Below, piece after piece: positions 50,722-58,570 of a DNA stretch of 64,000 nucleotides (positions are counted from its first letter, which is position 1; each line of letters starts with the position of its first letter). Made by a program: the position numbers and the translations under genes. Source of the DNA: Paenibacillus sp. JZ16 (GTDB taxonomy: Bacteria > Bacillota > Bacilli > Paenibacillales > Paenibacillaceae); the NCBI RefSeq assembly GCF_015326965.1, contig NZ_CP017659.1, positions 5,026,001 to 5,090,000 on the forward strand. The letters run 5' to 3'. Under the pieces are notes generated by a model. That model worked only from the letters and a program-made list of their open reading frames with translations. It had not been told where the DNA came from and searched no databases.

Positions 50722-52578
50722 TTAAGATGTCTCCGAACCGGCTGCAGGCTGCTGCTGCGCTTCTGCTTTGAGTCTTAAATAACGAATAAACAGCTCAACA
50801 AGCTCCGGATCGAATTGCGTGCCTGAGCAGCGGAGCAATTCCTCAATTCCCTCCTCGAAGGTTTTCGTTTTTTGGTAAGGTCGTTCCGTTGTCATCGCGT
50901 CAAAGGAATCGATAATGGTCAGCATCCGGCACAGTTTGGGGATTTGGCTGCCCTTGAAGCCGTGCGGATATCCCCCGCCATCGTATCTTTCATGGTGTAA
51001 TTCAATATAAGGAACCAGTTCCTTGAACTTCTCGTTCGTTTCCGCGATGCGTTTACCCCAGCTGACATGCCGTTTGACGGTTTCCCATTCACCGGCCGTG
51101 AGCTTGTCCCGTTTGTTCAAGATCCCCCAAGGAATCTCAAGCTTGCCGATATCGTGAATGAGTGCACCGAGTACGAAATTGCGTCGTTCCACACTATCAA
51201 GCCCGAGCACTTCGCTGATGTCCATGGCATAGCGGAATACCCGTTTGGAGTGTTTGAACGTATCCACATCTTTATACAAGAACAGCTTCAGCTGCTGCTC
51301 AATATCGCGGACGTCCTCCGCGAAGTCGATCTCGGATTCTTTTTCGGCGCCGCTCCCGTATACGTGCACATTATTCTTGCCCTGCTTCTTGGCATAGTAC
51401 AGCGCCTGATCGGCAAGCTCGACGAGCTGTGACTTGTCATGGATGTCAATCCGATAGGACGCAACGCCGGCAGAGAAGGAGAGGCACCCGGATGGGAATA
51501 TCTCAACGCCGTCAAAATAGGTATCGTTCAATTTTTTGCGGAGCCTGTTAATGAAGGAACGTGCTTTGTTATCATCGTAACCCGGCATTAGAATCGTGAA
51601 TTCCTCACCGCCGAAACGAGAGGCCACCACTTCAGCCGTTTCGGATTCCACCTTGAGGTAATTGCCGAGAAATCCGAGCAGCATGTCCCCTTTCAGGTGA
51701 CCGAATTGATCGTTGTATTTCTTGAAATCATCGATATCGATCATGGCCAGCGACAATGGCGTCTCATTGGCCTTGGCTTTCTTGATCTCGTCCTCCAGTA
51801 AACTTTCGAAATAACTGTGATTATACAGGCTCGTCCGTTGATCCTTGATTGCTTTTTCCTGTACCTGTTTATACATTGTGAAGAGCTGTTTGAAAGAATA
51901 GGACAGCATCACGCTGAGTCCTATAAACAAGGTTAGTCCGAACACGCCGTTATGTACGATGAGTATGGAGAGAACCAGCGAAAGAATGAGCGTACTAAGG
52001 TATACAAGCAGTGTATCTTTTATGAAGGTTTTCAAAATATCATATAACGATCCTTTGTATAGAAGGTAATAGTAGAAACCGACAAGGAATACGTTGATAA
52101 CAAAATAAACAACCAACGCTGCAAGATACGCACCAAATTGATCATTGTGAATAGGGCCAGCTTGTCCGCCTGCCATTTTGAAAATGAAGGAGGACCCGAC
52201 AATCATCACGGTATACACAGAGAAATTAACAAAATGCTTCCAGAAGGGGATTTTTCTGTCGTACAGCGCCATGGTAAGGGAGACAAACAGGATGACAGAC
52301 AGCGCAAACGGTGCTCCATATATAAAGATACACGCCAGGTAAACAGAGGAATCCATAGACTGTAAATTACCCTCTGGCGGCAGCTGGAAGGTGAAGTAAT
52401 TTAAGATGAGGGCGGCGCCTAACATCGCATAGACCCATACCCACTGTGAAGGAGTATAATGGAAAATCTCCCCTTGTTGCACCAACAGGAAGGTTGAACA
52501 GCCCAGAAGAGAAAGAAAAACAAAATACAGCTGTCCCGCTAAGTCTCGAGAGAATCTAGGACGCTTTAATATGGACAT
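50722..52578 (-). CDS. membrane GGDEF and HD-GYP domain protein (cyclic di-GMP turnover)
   Basis: Signalling protein of 618 residues. Seven to eight membrane helices form an N-terminal sensor (about 15-235). The GGDEF domain (about 250-415) keeps an active-type motif RFGGEEF and IDIDDFKKYND, but no RxxD inhibitory site is evident. The HD-GYP domain (about 435-600) has HDIGKLEIP and HHERYDGGGYP with all metal ligands. It may both make and break cyclic di-GMP. The two upstream minus-strand genes (33-residue membrane protein, DUF5317) have a terminator between them and it. Target unknown; no riboswitch for the messenger was recognised. Confidence 0.93.
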   Translation of the reverse strand: MSILKRPRFSRDLAGQLYFVFLSLLGCSTFLLVQQGEIFHYTPSQWVWVYAMLGAALILNYFTFQLPPEGNLQSMDSSVYLACIFIYGAPFALSVILFVSLTMALYDRKIPFWKHFVNFSVYTVMIVGSSFIFKMAGGQAGPIHNDQFGAYLAALVVYFVINVFLVGFYYYLLYKGSLYDILKTFIKDTLLVYLSTLILSLVLSILIVHNGVFGLTLFIGLSVMLSYSFKQLFTMYKQVQEKAIKDQRTSLYNHSYFESLLEDEIKKAKANETPLSLAMIDIDDFKKYNDQFGHLKGDMLLGFLGNYLKVESETAEVVASRFGGEEFTILMPGYDDNKARSFINRLRKKLNDTYFDGVEIFPSGCLSFSAGVASYRIDIHDKSQLVELADQALYYAKKQGKNNVHVYGSGAEKESEIDFAEDVRDIEQQLKLFLYKDVDTFKHSKRVFRYAMDISEVLGLDSVERRNFVLGALIHDIGKLEIPWGILNKRDKLTAGEWETVKRHVSWGKRIAETNEKFKELVPYIELHHERYDGGGYPHGFKGSQIPKLCRMLTIIDSFDAMTTERPYQKTKTFEEGIEELLRCSGTQFDPELVELFIRYLRLKAEAQQQPAAGSETS

Positions 52579-52669
52579 AAATGATTTCTCCTCAATAAAA
52601 TCAATGGTGTATTCTCCACATTTTAAGGTATATTGCGATGCAAAACAACGAAAAAGATATAAAAAAACA

Positions 52670-52696
52670 GGCTGAATTTACCAGCCTGTTTTTATG
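52670..52696 (-). terminator. terminator of the 33-residue membrane protein gene
   Basis: AAACAGGCTG pairs with CCAGCCTGTTT around a short AT loop; T-rich on both strands. Confidence 0.85.
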
Positions 52697-52704
52697 GAAG
52701 TCTA

Positions 52705-52806
52705 TTATCCGAATCTGTAACCGGAAGTCAGAGCGACAACAACAGAAGCAACGATGATCGCATTCAATACGATGCGGGAATACTTGATTTTATCAGTTTT
52801 CTTCAC
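52705..52806 (-). CDS. 33-residue single-pass membrane protein
   Basis: Micro-gene from GTG 52806 to TAA 52705 with an excellent AAAGGAGGG eight bases upstream. The peptide has a basic N-terminus (MKKTDKIKYSR), one membrane helix (IVLNAIIVASVVVALTS) and a short outer tail (GYRFG). It lies 35 bases after the DUF5317 gene and is followed by a strong terminator, so it ends a two-gene unit. Its function is unknown; it may be a small partner of the DUF5317 membrane protein. Confidence 0.75.
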   Translation of the reverse strand: MKKTDKIKYSRIVLNAIIVASVVVALTSGYRFG

Positions 52807-52841
52807 AGTTCTCCCTCCTTTCCAGGTGGCATGATGTATGA

Positions 52842-53462
52842 TTAATTTTGCGGTTCCACACGTTCATTGGTATCGGATTTGGTTCCTAATGTTTGCACGT
52901 TGGCGGTATTCTTCCCCACGGTCATGAGATTTAGAATGTAGAGAAATATGCCGAAGTTCATGATAATATCTCCGATACTGATAACCTGTGTTCTTGGGTA
53001 CGGCGGGGATAATGGTATAATGTCTCCCAGGAACGGCAGGCGGGTAGAGGCGTCCATCAGATAGTGCTTGGTAGTAGCTGTGGCATCCACTAGCATGTCC
53101 ATATAAACAGGATCCAGCACGGAAGCTGCACCCATGGAAACGGGCATTCTGCCACCGTTCACTGCCATGACAAGGAAATTCAGAAAGACACCTGCCAAGA
53201 TGCTGCCAAAACCTTTCTGATCCCGGTTCATCCAGAGAAAGATCATGCCGGCAACGTAGATGAACATAAAGACGTAGCCGCTTGCGGCTGCCAACCAATC
53301 AGAGTTCACTTGAAAGCGGAATATGAGCAGCTGCACAATCAGGAGTATGGGGAAGATTAAGCCGCCCTTCAGACGAATCTTACTGAATTGCTGCAGTCCA
53401 TGACGGAGTCCGCCACGTATCAGCCCGACAATTAACCCGAGTATAATGCCGTCAAATACCAT
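52842..53462 (-). CDS. DUF5317 family membrane protein
   Basis: Membrane protein of 206 residues with five hydrophobic segments. A conserved NGGRMPVSM follows the third or fourth helix, and LPFLGDIIPL is in the next loop, both seen in DUF5317 proteins, whose role is unknown. ATG 53462 follows GTAGGA; longer readings lack a binding site. It is followed at 35 bases by the 33-residue membrane protein. Members are often found near signalling or membrane-stress genes, but no function is established. Confidence 0.8.
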   Translation of the reverse strand: MVFDGIILGLIVGLIRGGLRHGLQQFSKIRLKGGLIFPILLIVQLLIFRFQVNSDWLAAASGYVFMFIYVAGMIFLWMNRDQKGFGSILAGVFLNFLVMAVNGGRMPVSMGAASVLDPVYMDMLVDATATTKHYLMDASTRLPFLGDIIPLSPPYPRTQVISIGDIIMNFGIFLYILNLMTVGKNTANVQTLGTKSDTNERVEPQN

Positions 53463-53699
53463 GATAGAATTCCTACTTTCATAGTTCATTATCTCTGTTA
53501 TTAAGATAGTTCGACAGCAAATTGGTAATTCCTTCAACAAAAATCAAATTTTATAAAAAAACTTAGGAAGTATGATAAAAAGCTTGTCCCTTCCTGTATG
53601 AATCTAATGAATTATGTACATTATAACAGATTAAAAGGATAAATCTTCCTACTTTTTTCGTGTTTCTGTTGCAGAAAGAAGCAAATTCTTGAGCTTTAC

Positions 53700-53716
53700 A
53701 TACTTATGGGGGGTAT
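53700..53716. promoter_or_regulatory. candidate CsoR operator upstream of copZ
   Basis: ATACTTATGGGGGGTAT is a GC-centred pseudo-palindrome flanked by ATAC/GTAT, like copper-repressor CsoR sites (TACCCC...GGGGTA type). It overlaps a possible promoter TTGAGC (53689-53694)-19-TATAGT (53714-53719). Confidence 0.5.
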
Positions 53717-53761
53717 AGTAAGGTTGAATGGTACAACATTATATGATAGGAGGACGACAGC

Positions 53762-53965
53762 ATGAAACAAGTGACATTGACAGTGGAAGGCATGTCCTGC
53801 AACCATTGCGTGAACTCGGTGGAAGGCGCACTGAAGAATGCGGGAGCTTCCGGTAAAGTCGATCTTGCATCCAATACAGTGGCTATCGAATACGACGAAA
53901 ACAAGGTCAGCCTTGAAGCATTAAAAGAAGCGATTGAAGAGCAAGGCTACGATATCGTGTCCTAA
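53762..53965 (+). CDS. copZ: copper chaperone CopZ
   Basis: Heavy-metal-associated domain protein, 67 residues, with the copper site GMSCNHC near residue 11-17. It binds Cu(I) in the cytoplasm and delivers it to a CopA-type ATPase or the CsoR repressor. ATG follows AGGAGG. Unusually, neither copA nor csoR is adjacent; the gene is alone between a promoter with a CsoR-like site and a terminator, so partners must lie elsewhere. Confidence 0.93.
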   Translation: MKQVTLTVEGMSCNHCVNSVEGALKNAGASGKVDLASNTVAIEYDENKVSLEALKEAIEEQGYDIVS

Positions 53966-54014
53966 CGAACATTCCCTGGAATAATCCAAGGCCATGAGCT
54001 TTGGCTAAAATAGG

Positions 54015-54055
54015 AGCCGGCTGCTGAAGGCGATCGACAGCAAGCCGGCTTTTTT
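54015..54055 (+). terminator. terminator after copZ
   Basis: AGCCGGCTGCTG pairs with CAGCAAGCCGGCT with one bulge, followed by six Ts. Confidence 0.9.
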
Positions 54056-54149
54056 GCGCGGTGTCACCTATCGCGTGAACTTGCACTGCCCAAGCCGAAG
54101 TTTCATAATAGATGGAACAATGCTTTCAGCCTAAGGAGTGGATACCCCG

Positions 54150-54890
54150 ATGAATGATACCATATCGCTTCTGATGAACCATCGATCGATTCGTAAATAT
54201 TCGGATCGACCCGTGTCAGAGGAGCAGCTTAGGACCGTTGTGGCAGCAGGTCAGATGGCATCAACCTCAAGCAACGTCCAGGCATACAGCGTAATTGCCG
54301 TTACCTCTCAAGAGAAGAAGCAGCGGTTGGCCGCTTTAGCGGGAAATCAGTCGTATATTGTGGAATGCCCGGTATTTCTGGTGTGGTGCGCGGATCTGTA
54401 TCGTTTGAAAAAAAGCGCAGAGGCGCACGTGGTTGATCAAGAGACGTATGAAGATTCGACCGAGAATTTCATCGTGGCGACGGTGGATGCCGCTTTGGCT
54501 GCGCAAAATGCCGCGATCGCCGCGGAATCGCTTGGTCTTGGCATCGTGTATATAGGTGGGGTCCGCAACTCCATTGCTGAGTTCTCCGAGGCTTTGGAAC
54601 TGCCGGAGCTGGTCTATCCGGTATTTGGCATGTGCCTGGGTTACCCGGATCAGGAGCCGGGGCTTCGTCCTCGGCTTCCGATGGAGGCTGTTCTGCACCG
54701 CGACAGCTACAATCGTGCGGCTGTAGAAGAAGTGAAGAACTACGATCGAACCTCTTCCGAATACTTGTCCCTGCGTACCCATGGCAAAAACAACACACCG
54801 TGGTCGGCGCTTATGGCTAAACGCCTGGCAGAGCCGGTAAGGCTGCACATGAAGGACTTCCTGAAGGGGAAGGGGTTCATGGGGCGTTAG
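54150..54890 (+). CDS. NADPH-dependent FMN oxidoreductase, NfrA/NfsA type
   Basis: Nitroreductase of the larger NfsA/NfrA branch, 246 residues. NHRSIRKYSDRPVS and MASTSSNVQAYSVI bind FMN; YIGGVRN and GMCLGYPDQEPGLRPRLP are characteristic of NfsA/NfrA. It reduces FMN, nitro compounds, chromate or quinones using NADPH. ATG 54150 is 11 bases from AAGGAG; GTG 54138 overlaps that site and is rejected. It is the third nitroreductase-fold gene in the window. Repeats rather than a gene follow. Confidence 0.9.
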   Translation: MNDTISLLMNHRSIRKYSDRPVSEEQLRTVVAAGQMASTSSNVQAYSVIAVTSQEKKQRLAALAGNQSYIVECPVFLVWCADLYRLKKSAEAHVVDQETYEDSTENFIVATVDAALAAQNAAIAAESLGLGIVYIGGVRNSIAEFSEALELPELVYPVFGMCLGYPDQEPGLRPRLPMEAVLHRDSYNRAAVEEVKNYDRTSSEYLSLRTHGKNNTPWSALMAKRLAEPVRLHMKDFLKGKGFMGR

Positions 54891-55084
54891 ACATGAATAG
54901 AGAAAGCGGGTACAGCGCTCTCGTAAATCAATAGAGAGGACTGGTACGGCTGCTCTCGTGGGGCATGCCTGGAGGACGCGGCTCTAGGAACTAAGCTCGG
55001 CCTCGAAACTAGGCCGGCCCCGAAACTAGGCCTGGCATGAACCCAAGCCTAGTTCGGAAACAAGCCCGACCTCGGACCCCATCC

Positions 55085-55274
55085 CACGCCAGCCGGCGTC
55101 GGAACCAAGCCCCGCCTCGGACCCCATCCCACATCAGCCAGCCACGAACCCAAGCCTGGCTGATGTGGGATTGGTGGCGTAGGAGGCGAGCAGTGCACCG
55201 CAAGTTTAACCGTAGCTTCCAAGCCGCAAGCCGGAATGAGTTACGGCCCGGGAGTAGCAGTATCGGACCACATC
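55085..55274. repeat. 190-bp tandem unit 1
   Basis: Begins CACGCCAGCCGGC. Contains the inverted arms CCCACATCAGCC (55128-55139) and GGCTGATGTGGG (55158-55169). A block of 52 bases (55155-55206) is identical in unit 2. Confidence 0.85.
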
Positions 55275-55457
55275 CACGCCAGCCGGCCTCGGAACCAAGC
55301 CCCGCCATGAACCCAACCCCACATCAGCCGGCCTCGAACCCAAACCTGGCTGATGTGGGATTGGTGGCGTAGGAGGCGAGCAGTGCACCGCAAGTTACCG
55401 TAGCTTCCAAGCCGCAAGTCGGAACGAGTTGCAGTACGGCGATAGCAGTATCGGACC
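55275..55457. repeat. 190-bp tandem unit 2
   Basis: Same organisation as unit 1 with small deletions; inverted arms at 55318-55329 and 55348-55359; identical block at 55345-55396. Confidence 0.85.
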
Positions 55458-55459
55458 TC

Positions 55460-55646
55460 AGATCCGTTATTTGCGCTATGGGCTCGTTTTTGCAGGATCT
55501 ATCGGACACACGTTCCGTTAAGTAGCGTATAATCCGAAACATGAGAGCCTTATTCGGTGAATAACGGACCTCTTGTCCGCCACCATTCGAGAAATGGTGC
55601 TTTTGGTCAAAATAAGGTCCGCTGAGTCCGCAAAAATGTGCAACTA
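55460..55646. repeat. CCGTTATT/AATAACGG motif cluster
   Basis: GATCCGTTATT (55461-), GTTCCGTTA (55512-), AATAACGGACC (55560-) and AAGGTCCGC words recur in both orientations, resembling degenerate intergenic repeats. Confidence 0.45.
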
Positions 55647-55651
55647 TTTTA

Positions 55652-55706
55652 TACATCGTGCGCACTGCTCCCTGTGCGCACGATGCGTGGTTCGGAGCAT
55701 GCTTGG
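55652..55706 (+). repeat. dispersed repeat, copy B
   Basis: Second copy of the element at 46233. Here the inverted arms are perfect over 11 bases: CATCGTGCGCA (55654-55664) and TGCGCACGATG (55675-55685). Confidence 0.7.
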
Positions 55707-55767
55707 ATGACTCGTCGGCGCTAATCGTGCCGCCATGTACGACGCTTGAACGTAAGTCATAGCTCAT

Positions 55768-55824
55768 AAAAAAGGGGCTGTCCCAAAAGGTCGTGAAATA
55801 CGGACCTGGGGACAGCCCTTTTTT
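55768..55824. terminator. strong two-way terminator
   Basis: AAAAAAGGGGCTGTCCC (55768-55784) pairs with GGGACAGCCCTTTTTT (55808-55824); it ends the minus-strand AraC regulator gene. Confidence 0.92.
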
Positions 55825-55873
55825 CAGCGGTCTTCTTTTATATGGAGATTACTGATCAGGATGACATGCTGAT

Positions 55874-58192
55874 TTATTTGCCGATGCCCTGCTGACGGTA
55901 TTGTCCGGGCGTAATCCCTTCAAGCTTCTTGAACATACGATTGAAGTAGGGAGGCTGATATCCGGCGGCCTCCGCAATCTCGTGAATGCGAAGATCGGTG
56001 GTCAGCAGCAATTCTTTGCAGCGGTTCATGCGCACGGTTGTCAGATAGTCTATATAATTCGTGCCCGTCATCTGCTTGAACGCTTTGCTCAGCTGGGATA
56101 CACTGACGCCGGCTTCCATGGCCATGGCATCCAGGGACAAATCCTGCATCCCGTTTTGCTCGATTTGCTCCAGCACGTTTTCGACCAGCGATTTCATGGA
56201 GCTGTTGAAGTTCTTTGTTAACTGATCGAGGTAGGGTTCGATAATTTCTTTCTGAAACCAGGTCACGCAGGCCTTCGGATCCCGAAGCAGGGACAACTGT
56301 TCCTGCAGATTGGAGAAATTGTACACCTGATATGGATTTAAGCCAGCCTGCAGCATAGACCGGTGAACGCTTGTGATTAACCGCATGAGGCCATGGTGGA
56401 CATGCCACTCCGAGCCTCCCCCGGCCTGAAGCGCCGTTACGAAGCGGCTTAGGGAACGCAGCGCATCCCCCTGAAGCCCAAGATTCAAGGTATGAATGAA
56501 ATCCTGCTCCAATTCCAGCGGGAAGTCGATCCAGTCGTTTTTCTGGGAAAGCACGGTTTCCGCTTCCAGCAGCTGACTGCCTGCGTCGAAGGACCGGTAA
56601 TGCAGCGCCCGCTTGGCCTGTTCGAGAATATGGGGAACATCGGTCCAGGTTGAGCTTGGCCCGCCCAATACGATGGTTGCCGACATGCGGAGCGTATCGC
56701 GCAACGCCCGCATGATCTGATCGCACAGCTCCTTCATCAAACGCGATTGTTCATCGGCTTGATGGGAGGCCGGAGCGATCAAGATGACGCCGAAGGAGCC
56801 GTCGAAGAAATTGATGGGATGCATATATGCGCTTATGTCCTCTGCCAGCTCCTGGATCACGTTCAGAGCGGCATACGTGAGAAGATGCTGATCGTTTTCT
56901 GTCAGAGGTGTCCGATCCTCCCCGTGGGTATGCTGCTGAAGCACGATGGCCGAGAACTGTTTATGGGTAATGTCAAGATCCATCTCTTGCAGCTTGAGCA
57001 CATATTCGGACTCCGTCAGGTGGGCGGCTTGTCCGCTCAAGAATTGATTGATATAAGCCTCCCTGATCGCGGGCAGGGACCGCTTCCATTGGCTCTGAAG
57101 CGTATCATGCGAGAACCGGTACTGCTTCCACTCGTGTTCAATGTAATCAAGCTCATTGTATCGCGCGCTCGGTTTGGCCTGATCGCCGCCAATCATATTC
57201 AGCATCTTGCTGATAGGACGATACATGCTCTTAGAGGCAAACCAGCTTACAGCCAGTGATGCCGCAAGCGCAAAAGCAAAGCAAATCAGGATGATATGAG
57301 TATAGGGCTTCGTTGGAGCAATGATTTTCGATTGCGGCGTGCCGGAAACATAGGTCCAACTTTGCTGCATTTTTTCGAATTGAACGGTATTCACCAGTAA
57401 TACATCCTGGTCGACCGGAACCTTCAATCGCAGATGATTCGCACTCCGGGCATTCTCCGGTAGCTTCAGCTGTTCCTGAATCGCGCTCATCGCCTTCGGC
57501 ATGCTGCGGCTCATCCCCGACTCTCCGATGACGTGACCATGGTCGTCCAGCAGGAACGAGAGATTCTCGCTATTGCGAATGACGTGCAGTTTCGACGGAT
57601 CAATATAGATGACGATCGCGCCGTAGGGCGTATGACCGTTGAAGGGAAGTCGCATGACGAGCGCGTGAGAGGATTTATCCTTGTTAAAAGGCCGCTCCAG
57701 GTCGTGGACCCAGAACATGTCCGTATCTCCTTCCATGAGCCTGTTGAAGTTTAACGCATCCTGTTCCTGATCCAGCGTCCGCAGGCCGAGATCAGGCTCC
57801 ATGATTTTATTTTGCTTTTTGATATAGAGATAGACCTGATCCACCAGCGGATCGGCATTCTCCACCAGGTTCAGTGTATTGAACAGCTCGTTCGTCTCCT
57901 CGATATTCGATACAAAGTCCATATCAGACAACGAAGGCTTGAAATGGGGCTTCACCACCATATTGAGGGCGTAGTGGACCAATTGGGTGAATTGCTCGTC
58001 TACTTGTCGCGCAGCGTCAACCAAGGCTTCTTCGTTCCGCTGCTGATATTGGTTAATCATGTGCTGGTTGCCCACATAAAGGTAAACGGCCGTTATGGCC
58101 GAGATGGGGAGGCATGTTAACAAAACGGCAAGCGCGATGCTTCTCCAATACATAATACCTTTGAAAACGGATTCAGGATTCTGTTGCCTCAT
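55874..58192 (-). CDS. membrane-anchored AraC-family regulator with extracytoplasmic sensor
   Basis: YesS-type one-protein sensor, 772 residues from ATG 58192 (AGGGGG upstream). The first membrane helix is at about 15-38, the outer dCACHE-like domain at about 40-290, and the second helix near 295-318. The cytoplasmic linker is followed by the C-terminal AraC helix-turn-helix (about 670-770; IHEIAEAAGYQPPYFNRMF). It is divergent from the third sugar ABC operon, whose promoter region holds two direct repeats that could be its binding sites. Expected to activate that operon when its oligosaccharide is outside. Confidence 0.92.
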   Translation of the reverse strand: MRQQNPESVFKGIMYWRSIALAVLLTCLPISAITAVYLYVGNQHMINQYQQRNEEALVDAARQVDEQFTQLVHYALNMVVKPHFKPSLSDMDFVSNIEETNELFNTLNLVENADPLVDQVYLYIKKQNKIMEPDLGLRTLDQEQDALNFNRLMEGDTDMFWVHDLERPFNKDKSSHALVMRLPFNGHTPYGAIVIYIDPSKLHVIRNSENLSFLLDDHGHVIGESGMSRSMPKAMSAIQEQLKLPENARSANHLRLKVPVDQDVLLVNTVQFEKMQQSWTYVSGTPQSKIIAPTKPYTHIILICFAFALAASLAVSWFASKSMYRPISKMLNMIGGDQAKPSARYNELDYIEHEWKQYRFSHDTLQSQWKRSLPAIREAYINQFLSGQAAHLTESEYVLKLQEMDLDITHKQFSAIVLQQHTHGEDRTPLTENDQHLLTYAALNVIQELAEDISAYMHPINFFDGSFGVILIAPASHQADEQSRLMKELCDQIMRALRDTLRMSATIVLGGPSSTWTDVPHILEQAKRALHYRSFDAGSQLLEAETVLSQKNDWIDFPLELEQDFIHTLNLGLQGDALRSLSRFVTALQAGGGSEWHVHHGLMRLITSVHRSMLQAGLNPYQVYNFSNLQEQLSLLRDPKACVTWFQKEIIEPYLDQLTKNFNSSMKSLVENVLEQIEQNGMQDLSLDAMAMEAGVSVSQLSKAFKQMTGTNYIDYLTTVRMNRCKELLLTTDLRIHEIAEAAGYQPPYFNRMFKKLEGITPGQYRQQGIGK

Positions 58193-58362
58193 TACTTTAA
58201 CCCCCTGTTGGCATAGACAAATCAAAGGCTTGATCGAAGCGAGCCGGTAAAATGATTACATACTATCATAGCGAATGAGTGGATGAGTTGAAAAGATCAT
58301 ATCTTCCTAATCGAGTTCGAGTCAACGTGACCGATTAACCGGATCGGACGTTCGTTTGCCGT

Positions 58363-58479
58363 GGAAAAAAAGTGCAATACAAGGAAACGAAAGGTTCCAC
58401 AATGCCGTAGAGACCAAGCTTTCCCTGTGCCGTGCATCGAATGGGAGGGGGATTGGAGCCGACGGAAAAAAAGTGGAAT
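58363..58479. promoter_or_regulatory. two direct repeats upstream of sugar ABC operon
   Basis: GGAAAAAAAGTGCAAT (58363-58378) and GGAAAAAAAGTGGAAT (58464-58479) differ at one base and lie 101 bases apart, in the same orientation. AraC-type activators often bind direct repeats. Confidence 0.5.
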
Positions 58480-58491
58480 TGCAGGGAATCC

Positions 58492-58505
58492 TGCAACCGT
58501 TTACA
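58492..58505 (+). promoter_or_regulatory. candidate cre (CcpA) site
   Basis: TGCAACCGTTTACA matches the cre consensus at 13 of 14 positions, 66 bases upstream of the permease start. Confidence 0.5.
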
Positions 58506-58570
58506 TTAGGACTACATTCCGTGAACGGTATGTTGAACGAGATGACAAGGCTGAAAGTGAGGGAGTATCG

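Larger units (their letters stand above)
54891..55760. other. noncoding repeat block
   Basis: About 0.9 kb without a credible gene. It begins with degenerate short repeats built on GAAACTAGGCC and CCTCGGACCCCATCCCA words, continues with two 190-base tandem units, then a stretch with CCGTTATT/AATAACGG words, and ends with dispersed-repeat copy B. Open frames here follow the repeats on both strands and show no start signals. Confidence 0.7.

Noticed and set aside
55009..55372. Open frames on both strands across the repeat block, with repeated Arg/Pro/Trp-rich peptides
   Set aside because: The amino acid repeats simply mirror the DNA repeats, both strands are open at once, and there is no ribosome binding site.
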